DNA of 6,518 nucleotides from an uncultured Sphingobium sp. (lineage in GTDB: Bacteria; Pseudomonadota; Alphaproteobacteria; Sphingomonadales; Sphingomonadaceae), in NCBI GenBank assembly GCA_946479185.1, contig CAMLFF010000185.1, forward strand, positions 1 to 6,518, read 5' to 3'. Shown in pieces: positions 1-6,335 of this stretch (positions are counted from its first letter, which is position 1; every line of letters begins with the position of its first letter). Position numbers and translations under genes: made by a program. The notes beneath the pieces were generated by a model. It saw only the letters and a program-made list of their open reading frames with translations. It was not told the origin of the DNA and made no database searches.

Positions 1-885
1 TTGGTGCCACTGGCAGCCAATGGCGAAACGCGCGATGTGCTGGCGTTGCTCGATGATTGGGACGCAAGTTTGCCCAAGCTGGAGCAGATCGCCGCGAAGG
101 CCGAGGGCGCGATCAAGCTGGATGAAAGCGCGCTCGATGCGCCTTACATCCCGCGGCAGATCTTCTGCACTGGCGCCAATTATCGCAAGCATGTGATCGG
201 CCTCATCATGGGCGATCCCTCTATGCGCACCGCTGCGGATGAAGGCGAATCCGAGGAAGATCGTCTCGCACGCGTCGAGAAGATGATGGACGAGCGGGCG
301 AACGCCGCGTTGCCCTATTGCTTCATCAAGCTGCCGTCATGCGTGGTCGGCCCGAATGATGAAGTCGTGCTGCCCAACAATGTCGTGAAGCCGGATTGGG
401 AGCTGGAGCTTGGCGTCGTCATCGGCAAGCGCGCCCATCATGTCTCACCCGAGCAGGCGATGGACTATGTCGCGGGCTTTGTGGTTGTGAACGATGTGAC
501 CGCACGCGAGCATATCTTCCGCCGCGATGCGGGCTCAATCGGCGCGGATTGGCTCTCGGGCAAGTGCTTTCCCTCCTTCTTGCCGTTCGGCCCGATGGTG
601 GTGCCGCGTCAATTTGTGGCGGATCCTTATGAGCTGAACATCAAGCTGTCGGTCAACGGCAAGGTCTATCAGGATGAATCCACCCGCGACATGATGATCA
701 ACATCGAACGGCAGGTGGCTTATCTCTCTGATCGCGTTGTGCTGATGCCGGGCGATGTGATCTGCACCGGCTCGCCCTATGGCAATGGATCGGCGTTTGG
801 CGTGTTCCTCAAGCCCGGCGATGTCATGGAAGGCACGATTGCGGGCCTTGGCACGCAGCGTAATCCGTGCGTTGCCGAAGGCTGA
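1..885 (+). CDS. FAH-superfamily hydrolase/isomerase, 5'-truncated by window edge
   Basis: This encodes the C-terminal catalytic fold of the fumarylacetoacetate hydrolase superfamily, single-domain type (acylpyruvase, fumarylpyruvate hydrolase or 2-hydroxyhepta-2,4-diene-1,7-dioate isomerase relatives). These are cytoplasmic Mg/Mn enzymes acting on 2-oxo or 1,3-diketo acids from aromatic ring cleavage. Visible family marks, numbered from base 1: NYRKH with His64 in the usual lid/catalytic position, the metal-binding WELELG (Glu134, Glu136), NDVTARE (Asp165), SGKCF (Lys188) and a late CTGSPYGNG glycine loop near 255-263. About 38 residues separate NYRKH from the YCFIKLPS strand, more than in compact members. 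The first residues (VPLAANGETRDVLALL) match the second strand of the usual N-terminal region, so the TTG at base 1 is probably an internal Leu codon and the start lies upstream. It ends 5 bp from the convergent TetR gene. The exact substrate cannot be assigned. Confidence 0.88.
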   Translation: MVPLAANGETRDVLALLDDWDASLPKLEQIAAKAEGAIKLDESALDAPYIPRQIFCTGANYRKHVIGLIMGDPSMRTAADEGESEEDRLARVEKMMDERANAALPYCFIKLPSCVVGPNDEVVLPNNVVKPDWELELGVVIGKRAHHVSPEQAMDYVAGFVVVNDVTAREHIFRRDAGSIGADWLSGKCFPSFLPFGPMVVPRQFVADPYELNIKLSVNGKVYQDESTRDMMINIERQVAYLSDRVVLMPGDVICTGSPYGNGSAFGVFLKPGDVMEGTIAGLGTQRNPCVAEG

Positions 886-903
886 TGGCCTCAGCGTTTC
901 TTT
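881..903 (+). terminator. Possible weak intrinsic terminator at the convergent gene ends
   Basis: GCTGA (881-885) and TCAGC (891-895) form a perfect 5-bp stem with a 5-base loop (886-890), followed by a T-rich run GTTTCTTT (896-903). The two stem arms contain the stop codons of the two convergent genes. The stem is short and not strongly GC-rich, and the opposite strand has no T tract, so at best it would act on the forward transcript. It may be coincidence. Confidence 0.25.
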
Positions 904-1523
904 ACGCCGTTGAAAATAAGATCGACCACAAAATCCTCGAACTCGTTTCCAAGCTCATCCATATCGGTATGCTCGGGGACGAGGTTGCGGACAACCGGTT
1001 GCGCCGAGACGAAAAAATCGAACAGGCCGACCAACGCGAGGTGAAGGAACAGCGGATTGACCGTCCGCAATTCTTCGCCGCCGTCGCGCGCCATCAGGTC
1101 GCCATAGGCGTTGACCGCGCGCATGTTCAGTTCGCCCTGCAGCTTGCGCGCTTCGGCGGAGCGGGCGTCGGCCACTTCATCCACCATCAAGCGGTGAACA
1201 TTTTTGGTGGAGCGGGTGAAGCGCGCTGCGTGGCGAATGCGGCCCTCCAGCTCGCTTTTCGGTTCCGCGCTTTGCACGAGTTCCGGTGGCGCTTGCGAAA
1301 TCAGCCGCTCCACAACAGCAAGAAGCAGCTTGGCGCGATCCCCGAAATAATAGCGGATCAGGGCAGGATCGACACCGGCCTCACGCGCGATCAGCGAAAT
1401 CGTGACCCGCGCAGGAGGCAATTCCTGCAGCAATTCAATGGCTTTGGCGAGAACCCCCTCGCGACCGACCGCATTTTCGGACGGTCTGCCTTGCCCGCGT
1501 TTCTTCGTCGCAACCTTCGCCAT
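891..1523 (-). CDS. TetR/AcrR-family transcriptional regulator
   Basis: This is a 210-residue one-component regulator of the length usual for TetR repressors. It starts with a basic leader (MAKVATKKRGQGRPS). The TetR DNA-binding domain lies at about 20-68, with the helix-turn-helix at about 40-61 (TISLIAREAGVDPALIRYYF) and the following GDRAKLL matching the family's F-x-x-K-x-x-L signature (Lys65). The remainder is a helical ligand-binding and dimerisation domain of no type I recognise. The ATG at 1523 is supported by a purine-rich GAGG (complement of 1528-1531) five bases upstream. The gene is transcribed away from the MBL-FAH-amidohydrolase operon, the classic arrangement for a local repressor that also controls itself. 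The likely ligand is a pathway substrate or intermediate, by context only. Confidence 0.93.
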   Translation of the reverse strand: MAKVATKKRGQGRPSENAVGREGVLAKAIELLQELPPARVTISLIAREAGVDPALIRYYFGDRAKLLLAVVERLISQAPPELVQSAEPKSELEGRIRHAARFTRSTKNVHRLMVDEVADARSAEARKLQGELNMRAVNAYGDLMARDGGEELRTVNPLFLHLALVGLFDFFVSAQPVVRNLVPEHTDMDELGNEFEDFVVDLIFNGVKKR

Positions 1524-1548
1524 GAAACCTCAAAACCCTTCGATAGCG

Positions 1549-1554
1549 ATTCTA
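1549..1554 (-). promoter_or_regulatory. Possible -10 element of the TetR gene
   Basis: On the reverse strand these bases read TAGAAT, five of six matches to the sigma-70 -10 consensus, 25 bases before the TetR start codon. No good -35 hexamer sits at 16-18 bp; the nearest candidate, TTGCCG (complement of 1575-1580), is 20 bp away. This is a weak call. Confidence 0.3.
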
Positions 1555-1586
1555 TTCCGACTTTTTCTGCGGCCCGGCAAGCAGAA

Positions 1587-1618
1587 CAACGCAATTCTTG
1601 GAAATAGGAATTGTGTTG
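1587..1618. promoter_or_regulatory. Candidate TetR operator (imperfect inverted repeat)
   Basis: The left arm CAACGCAATTC (1587-1597) and the reverse complement of the right arm GAATTGTGTTG (1608-1618), which is CAACACAATTC, agree at 10 of 11 positions, separated by a 10-base spacer. The repeat is AT-rich against a GC-rich background. It lies in the only sizeable non-coding gap, between divergent TetR and hydrolase genes, and its right arm overlaps the candidate -35 of the forward operon. Binding there would block the forward promoter. The TetR assignment rests on position, not on a known motif. Confidence 0.55.
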
Positions 1619-1638
1619 CGAGCGCATGTCGGTAGAGT
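1611..1638 (+). promoter_or_regulatory. Possible sigma-70-like promoter of the catabolic operon
   Basis: TTGTGT (1611-1616) and TAGAGT (1633-1638) are separated by 16 bp and lie just upstream of the first gene of the operon (start 1661). The -10 matches four of six consensus bases and the -35 three of six, so the promoter is weak on paper. Alphaproteobacterial promoters often diverge this much. Its -35 is covered by the inverted repeat at 1587-1618, consistent with repression. Confidence 0.35.
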
Positions 1639-1660
1639 TTGATGATTAGGAGAGAGCTTC

Positions 1661-2650
1661 ATGGCGAATTGGCCGTTTACACAAGGCGTCCACGACATCG
1701 GCAATGATGTCTATGGTTATGTGCAGCCCGATGGGACTTGGGGTTGGTCCAATGCCGGGCTGATCGTGAGTGAGGGCGAGACGCTGCTGGTCGATACGCT
1801 GATGAGCGTGCCGCTCACGCGCGAGATGCTCGATCGCTTCAAGGCCAAGGTGCCGGAAGCGGCGAAGATCGACCGGCTGGTCAACACCCATGCCAACCCC
1901 GATCATTTCTTCGGCAATGGGCTTGTTGCGGACGCCGAGATCATCGGCACGGTCGAGGCGAAGAAGGAGATGGAGGGATTCAATCCCAAGATGCTCGCTG
2001 CCCTGAAGGATAATTACCAGAATATGGGGGATGCGGGCGCATTTCTCTACGAGACGATGGGCCGCAAATTTGATTTTTCGGGCGTGGATGAGCTGACGCT
2101 GCCCAACCGCACCTTTGAGAAGCAGCTCTCGCTGATGGTCGGCAACAAGCAGGTCGAGCTGACCGATCTTGGCCCGGCACATACTGATTCCGATACGATT
2201 GTGTGGCTGCCGGGGGATCGCGTGGTGTTCACGGGCGATCTGCTGTTCAATGAAGGGCACCCAATCATGTGGGCAGGGCCAGTCGAGAGTTGGATCGCCG
2301 CTTGCCAATATATCATCGATCTTGATCCGCAGGTTGTCGTGCCGGGGCATGGCCCGATTACGGACACGACCGCCGTCGCCAACATGAAGGGCTATTTCGA
2401 ATATGTGCGCGATGCCGCCCGGATGCGGTTCGACGCTGGCATGGGCTTTGATGAGGCCGCACGCGACATCAATATGAGCGAATATCGTGGCTGGAGCGAT
2501 CCCGAGCGGATCATCGCCAATGTTTTCTCGCTCTATTCGCAGTGGGGCACCGAGTTCACCCCTGAGCAAAAGCGCGATCTGTTCGGCGCGATGGGGCGCT
2601 ATCACAAGGAAATGCATGTGCATGACGAGGCTTGCGGCCATGAGCATTGA
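1661..2650 (+). CDS. Metallo-beta-lactamase-fold metallohydrolase
   Basis: This is a 329-residue cytoplasmic MBL-fold hydrolase with no signal peptide. The fold opens with strands around NAGLIVSEGETLLVDTL (31-47). The first metal loop is T-H-A-N-P-D-H (His77, Asn79, Asp81, His82), which has Asn where the canonical HxHxDH has its second His. Further ligands are His174 (GPAHTDSDT), Asp193 (FTGDLLF) and His230 (VPGHGP). The tail is metal-rich: HKEMHVHDEACGHEH (315-329) holds five His and one Cys. The start is backed by AGGAGAG at 1648-1654, six bases upstream. Family members hydrolyse thioesters, lactones, esters or sulfates, and some are oxygenases, so the substrate is open. As first gene of the operon it probably acts on an ester, lactone or CoA-thioester in the pathway. 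Its 3' end overlaps the next gene by 11 bp. Confidence 0.92.
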   Translation: MANWPFTQGVHDIGNDVYGYVQPDGTWGWSNAGLIVSEGETLLVDTLMSVPLTREMLDRFKAKVPEAAKIDRLVNTHANPDHFFGNGLVADAEIIGTVEAKKEMEGFNPKMLAALKDNYQNMGDAGAFLYETMGRKFDFSGVDELTLPNRTFEKQLSLMVGNKQVELTDLGPAHTDSDTIVWLPGDRVVFTGDLLFNEGHPIMWAGPVESWIAACQYIIDLDPQVVVPGHGPITDTTAVANMKGYFEYVRDAARMRFDAGMGFDEAARDINMSEYRGWSDPERIIANVFSLYSQWGTEFTPEQKRDLFGAMGRYHKEMHVHDEACGHEH

Positions 2651-3935
2651 GTTAAACGCCACGCATGACCCAGCGCGTAAAAGCTGGGTTGAGAGCGCCA
2701 ATGATGGCGTGACGGATTTCCCGATCCAGAACTTGCCTTTTGGGCTGTTCCGCACCGGCGCCGATATCCGTGGCGGTGTTGCGCTGGGCGATCAGATCAT
2801 TGATCTGAAAGCGCTGAGCGCATCCGGGATATTATCTGGGCCTGCACTGGAGGCTGCAACTGCGGCGAGTGGGGAGACATTGGCGCCGCTGCTGGCTTGC
2901 CCGCCTGCTTCGGTGAGCGCTTTGCGCGCTGCTTTGTCTGATCTGTTCCGGATGGACGGCTCGGGTGATCGGTCGGCGCTTGAGGCATGTCTCGTTCTGA
3001 TGAGCGATGCTGAACTGCTGCTGCCGCTCAAGCCTACGGCTTTCACTGATTTCTGCACCTCCATCGATCATATCGCGCGCATGGCTGCGGGTCGCGGGAT
3101 ACCGCTTGCTGCAAGGTCGCTGCCGGTTGCTTATAATGGCCGGGCAAGCTCGGTGGTGCCAAGTGGCACGCCGGTCGTGCGGCCAAATGGACAGTTTGAA
3201 ACGACGATGGGCAGCAATGAGGTCGTGTTTGGCCCGGAGCCGATGCTGGACTTTGAGCTGGAGTTCGGCGTCTGGTTGCGCGCCGGTAATTCGATCGGGC
3301 AGCCGCTCAGCATGGCGGCGGCGGAAGAGGCGATGTTCGGCTGCTGTCTGGTCAATGACTGGTCCGCGCGCGGTATCCAGTTCTTCGAGTCCGTGCTTGG
3401 GCCGCATTTGGGCAAGAGCTTCACGACCACTGTCAGCCCCTGGATCGTCACGATGGAGGCGCTCGCGCCCTTCCGCGTCGCGCCGTGCGGCAGAACGGCT
3501 GAGGAGCCCGTAGTGCCAGCACATCTGTTCAGCGAACAGGATCGCGCGCATGGCGGGATGAATATCGAGCTCACCGCCGAGCTCAGCGTCACTCAAGGCG
3601 CGAGCAAGCAGATCGCCCGCTCCAACTTCAACGATCTCTTTTGGTCGCTTGCGCAAATGGTTGCCCATCAGGCCTCCAATGGCTCGCCGCTTGAGCCGGG
3701 TGATCTGATTGCGACTGGCACTGTCTCTGGTGCGAGCAATGAGGCGAGGGGTTGCCTTGCCGAGATCACGATGCGCGGTGGCGATACGATCGAGCTGCCC
3801 GATGGCTCCAAGCGTGACTGGCTGGAGGATGGCGATAAGCTCAGTCTGTATGGCAAGGCGCAGGCACAAGGCTATGTTTCCATTGGCTTTGGCGCCTGTA
3901 GCGGCACGATCCAACCAGCGAGGGCTGCAGCATGA
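2640..3935 (+). CDS. Fumarylacetoacetase-like C-C hydrolase (two-domain FAH)
   Basis: This 431-residue protein is the length of true fumarylacetoacetases (about 420), with an N-terminal FAH_N-type domain (about 22-130) and the catalytic FAH fold after it. Landmarks against mammalian FAH from memory: DFPIQNLPFGLF near the start (26-37), Asp137 in TDF, catalytic His144 (SIDH), LPVAYNGRASSV with Tyr165, metal-binding Glu206 and Glu208 (DFELEFG), Asp240 in NDWSAR, Lys259 and Thr263 (GKSFTTTVSPW), and Glu375 as partner of the catalytic His. The metal and catalytic set is therefore intact. The Tyr that contacts substrate in TDFYSS is Cys139 here, and the following segment is about five residues shorter. 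The ATG at 2640 is chosen because family similarity begins there; a longer in-frame extension back to 2487 lies inside the MBL gene. CGAGG at 2626-2630 may serve as its ribosome site. The true substrate may be a fumarylacetoacetate analogue. Confidence 0.93.
   Translation: MSIELNATHDPARKSWVESANDGVTDFPIQNLPFGLFRTGADIRGGVALGDQIIDLKALSASGILSGPALEAATAASGETLAPLLACPPASVSALRAALSDLFRMDGSGDRSALEACLVLMSDAELLLPLKPTAFTDFCTSIDHIARMAAGRGIPLAARSLPVAYNGRASSVVPSGTPVVRPNGQFETTMGSNEVVFGPEPMLDFELEFGVWLRAGNSIGQPLSMAAAEEAMFGCCLVNDWSARGIQFFESVLGPHLGKSFTTTVSPWIVTMEALAPFRVAPCGRTAEEPVVPAHLFSEQDRAHGGMNIELTAELSVTQGASKQIARSNFNDLFWSLAQMVAHQASNGSPLEPGDLIATGTVSGASNEARGCLAEITMRGGDTIELPDGSKRDWLEDGDKLSLYGKAQAQGYVSIGFGACSGTIQPARAAA
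2668..2689 (+). other. 7-bp perfect RNA hairpin early in the FAH-like gene
   Basis: ACCCAGC (2668-2674) and GCTGGGT (2683-2689) are perfect complements around an 8-base loop. The hairpin begins 18 bases after the MBL stop and lies within codons 10-17 of the FAH-like gene. No T run follows, so it is not a terminator. It could influence mRNA processing or ribosome entry at the gene junction, or be chance. Confidence 0.35.
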
Positions 3936-4981
3936 CGATTACGACCTGTGGCGATCGCAAGCCCATTCCAGTCGAGGCGCGGGGCAAGCATCTCGTTGTC
4001 GATATTCATTGCCATCTCGGTATTCCCGCTGCCGATGCGATCGTGCAGGCGAAATATCCGGGGCCGCCGCCGGGGATCAATGATTTCACCAGCGCCAAGT
4101 CCAGCGAGGTCAATCGCGCCCAGTTCGGTCAGATGGGGCGCACGCTCAACACGCTCGATCAGCGCCTTGTGGACATGGATCGGCTGGGCATTGATGTGCA
4201 GGCGCTCTCGCCAAGTCCGGGGCAATATTTCTACTTTACGGATCCCGAGACGGGCCGCGATGCGGCGCGTGCTGTAAATGATGGCATGGCGGCAGCAGTG
4301 GCGCAGCATCCGGATCGGCTGATCGGCATGGGCAGCGTGCCGCTCCAGAATGTCGAGATGGCCGTTACCGAGATGCAGCGCTGCGTGCGCGACCTCGATT
4401 TGCGCGGCATCGAGGTCAGCTCGAACGTCAACGGCAAGGATTTCCATGCCGAGGAGTTCCGGCCCTTCTTTGCGGCGGCGGAAGAGCTTGGCGTGCTGCT
4501 GTTCCTGCACCCGCTCGGCTTCACCCATGCCCAGCGGATGAGCGAATATTATTTCAACAATCTCATCGGCAATCCGCTGGAATCCACGCTTGCGATTGGT
4601 CATCTGATTTTCGGCGGCGTGCTGGATCGCTACCCCGGTCTCAAAATCTGCGTGGCGCATGGCGGTGGGTATATCCCGAGCTACTGGGGCCGCATGGATC
4701 ATGGTTGGCGCGCGCGAGCGGATTGCAGCGAGCATTGCCAGCATGCGCCCTCCACCTATTTGCGCAAGCTGTGGCTCGATACGCTGGTGTTCGATCAGGA
4801 CCAGCTCGATAGCCTCGTGCGCACCCATGGCGCGGACAAGCTATGTCTGGGGACGGACTATCCCTTCGACATGTCCGAGCCCGATCCGGTCGGCTTCCAT
4901 GAACGGCTGGATGAGGCGGACAAGGCGAAGATATTGGGCCTTAATGCAGCCGATCTGCTGGGGCTCAGCAAAACAAACTAA
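3932..4981 (+). CDS. ACMSD-family amidohydrolase (Amidohydro_2), probable decarboxylase or hydratase
   Basis: This is a 349-residue metal-dependent TIM-barrel enzyme of the 2-amino-3-carboxymuconate-6-semialdehyde decarboxylase (ACMSD) group, which includes gamma-resorcylate and 5-carboxyvanillate decarboxylases and oxalomesaconate hydratase. Expected metal ligands are visible: the N-terminal HxH in VVDIHCHLG (His26, His28), His193 in FLHPLG, His243 in VAHGGG (catalytic position) and Asp309 in LGTDYPF. The segment RLVDMDRLGIDVQALSPSP (78-96) is also typical. Members decarboxylate, hydrate or hydrolyse ring-derived acids without oxygen. Its ATG overlaps the previous stop as ATGA, with GAGGG at 3920-3924 seven bases upstream, so translation is likely coupled to the FAH-like enzyme and the two probably serve consecutive or nearby steps. 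No residue pattern lets me choose among decarboxylase, hydratase and hydrolase. Confidence 0.92.
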   Translation: MTITTCGDRKPIPVEARGKHLVVDIHCHLGIPAADAIVQAKYPGPPPGINDFTSAKSSEVNRAQFGQMGRTLNTLDQRLVDMDRLGIDVQALSPSPGQYFYFTDPETGRDAARAVNDGMAAAVAQHPDRLIGMGSVPLQNVEMAVTEMQRCVRDLDLRGIEVSSNVNGKDFHAEEFRPFFAAAEELGVLLFLHPLGFTHAQRMSEYYFNNLIGNPLESTLAIGHLIFGGVLDRYPGLKICVAHGGGYIPSYWGRMDHGWRARADCSEHCQHAPSTYLRKLWLDTLVFDQDQLDSLVRTHGADKLCLGTDYPFDMSEPDPVGFHERLDEADKAKILGLNAADLLGLSKTN

Positions 4982-5023
4982 AATCAAAAAAATACAAAAA
5001 TCAGAGCGGGATGGAGGATGGCG
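4982..5023. other. A-rich intergenic spacer
   Basis: This 42-base gap separates the amidohydrolase from the first transporter. Its first 20 or so bases are almost all A with scattered T and C (AATCAAAAAAATACAAAA), strongly unlike the surrounding GC-rich DNA. It contains no hairpin that could terminate transcription, so read-through into the transporter is expected. An unstructured leader of this kind could help ribosomes load on the membrane-protein gene. Confidence 0.5.
5013..5017 (+). promoter_or_regulatory. Ribosome binding site that decides the transporter start
   Basis: GGAGG at 5013-5017 directly abuts one ATG (5018) and lies six bases before a second in-frame ATG (5024). Normal Shine-Dalgarno spacing favours 5024. 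Confidence 0.65.
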
Positions 5024-6322
5024 ATGGCGAGTGTAGCGCAAGGAGCAGGGACGTCAGCAACGCCGGTCAGAGGGGCAGGCTACGGCTTGTTCCTGCTGTT
5101 CATGGCCAATCTGCTGAACATGGGCGATCGTGCGTTGCTCGGCATCGTCGTGGACCCGGTGAAGGCGGATCTGCTGCTCAGCGATACGCAGATGAGCATC
5201 GTCTCGGGCACGGCGTTCGTGCTGTTCAACCTCGTCGTCGGCATCTTCATTGCGCGCTGGGTGGATGTCGGCAACCGCAAATGGATCCTCATCCTTGGCG
5301 TGTCGCTCTGGTCCGGCGCGACGGCGCTGACCGGGCTCGCACAGGGCTTCTGGTCGCTTGGCCTGACGCGCATATTGGTTGGCGTGGGTGAGGCCACCGC
5401 TTTTCCGGTCGCCATCTCGATGATTTCCGATCTCTATGCGGCCCACAAGCGACCGCGCGCGATCTCCATCTTCCATGCCAGCACCTTCATCGGCATCGTG
5501 GCGGGCACGATATTGGCAGGCGTGCTGGCGGCAGCGCATGGCTGGCGCGCGATGTTCCTGATGTGCGGCTTGGCGGGCTTCGTGCTTGTTGCGCTGATGC
5601 TGATCACGATGCGGGAGCCAACTCGCACCAGTGACGATAATCTCGTCGCGGCCAAGCCGGACATTGGCCTGTTTGCATCGATCCAGCAAATGATGAAGGT
5701 GCCGGGCTTTACTGCGCTGTCGCTCGGCATGGCTTTTGCGGGCATGACAACTGCGATCCTGCCAACCTGGGCGCCAGCCTTCCTGCTGCGCAGTCATGAT
5801 GTGCCGCTCGCTGCAGTCGGCGCGCTTATCGGCCCGGCGGTGGGCATTGGCGGCATCACCGGGACCATCTTTGCGGGCATGATGGCTACTTATTTGGTGC
5901 GCAAGCGCGGTGGCGATGTCTACGGCTTGCTCGTGCCGCTAATCGCCGTGCCGCTATCTGCGCCGTTTTTCCTCGTCTTCATCTTCGCGCCTCAACTCAC
6001 GTTGGCCATGTCGTCGGCGGCAGTCATGAACTTCCTGCTTTCCAGCGCTATGGTCTGCTGTATTGCTGCGGCAGTCAGCATCGCGCCCTCCAACATGCGC
6101 GCGGTATCCTCAACGCTGATGCTGATTGGCTCTGGCATTATCGGCCAAGCGATCGCGCCGCTTATCGTGGGCGCGGTCAGCGATTTTCTGGTGCCGCAAT
6201 TCGGCGTGAATTCGCTGCGCTACGGCCTTGCGACGATGGCGCCGACGCCGTTGATTTCGGGCGTGTTGTTGTGGATCGCGTTCGCCAGGATCCGGGCTGA
6301 AAAGCGACGCGCGGCACTTTGA
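5024..6322 (+). CDS. MFS transporter, spinster-like, 12 TM
   Basis: This inner-membrane secondary transporter of the major facilitator superfamily has 432 residues from the ATG at 5024 (434 if 5018 is used). The opening segment, NLLNMGDRALLG (29-40) followed by DPVKADLLLSDTQMSIVSG, resembles spinster-like MFS proteins, where Asp35-Arg36 and the SDTQ motif are usual. The 2-3 loop carries a degenerate motif A (ARWVDVGNRK, with Asp81, Arg85 and Lys86). RILVGVGEA (116-124) is the conserved TM4 motif. Hydrophobic segments continue to the end: about six before a hydrophilic central loop (197-215) and six after. Relatives often sit in aromatic-degradation operons and carry organic acids, but the substrate cannot be read from sequence. 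It is placed 42 bp after the amidohydrolase on the same strand, apparently in the same operon. Confidence 0.93.
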   Translation: MASVAQGAGTSATPVRGAGYGLFLLFMANLLNMGDRALLGIVVDPVKADLLLSDTQMSIVSGTAFVLFNLVVGIFIARWVDVGNRKWILILGVSLWSGATALTGLAQGFWSLGLTRILVGVGEATAFPVAISMISDLYAAHKRPRAISIFHASTFIGIVAGTILAGVLAAAHGWRAMFLMCGLAGFVLVALMLITMREPTRTSDDNLVAAKPDIGLFASIQQMMKVPGFTALSLGMAFAGMTTAILPTWAPAFLLRSHDVPLAAVGALIGPAVGIGGITGTIFAGMMATYLVRKRGGDVYGLLVPLIAVPLSAPFFLVFIFAPQLTLAMSSAAVMNFLLSSAMVCCIAAAVSIAPSNMRAVSSTLMLIGSGIIGQAIAPLIVGAVSDFLVPQFGVNSLRYGLATMAPTPLISGVLLWIAFARIRAEKRRAAL

Positions 6323-6335
6323 GGCAGGATAAGTT

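Noticed and set aside
1..3. TTG at base 1 as a genuine start codon
   Set aside because: The encoded sequence begins in the middle of the normal N-terminal strand of the family and no ribosome site can be seen, so the gene most likely continues upstream.
867..1607. A forward open frame of 246 codons opposite the TetR gene
   Set aside because: It is the shadow of the reverse-strand TetR frame, which has a clear helix-turn-helix signature. It also overlaps the end of the first FAH gene.
2487..2639. N-terminal extension of the FAH-like gene to an upstream in-frame ATG
   Set aside because: The extra 51 residues are Ser/Arg-rich, unlike any FAH N terminus, and lie wholly inside the MBL gene. Family similarity starts at 2640.
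1646..2755. A reverse-strand open frame of 369 codons covering the MBL gene
   Set aside because: It mirrors the codon pattern of the forward gene, has a His/Arg/Ile-rich composition with no recognisable domain, and the forward frame shows clear MBL motifs and a ribosome site.
2832..4828. Two further long reverse-strand open frames (2832-3914 and 3872-4828) opposite the FAH-like and amidohydrolase genes
   Set aside because: Long antisense frames are expected opposite GC-rich coding sequence with strong third-position bias. Neither has a domain pattern or a convincing start.
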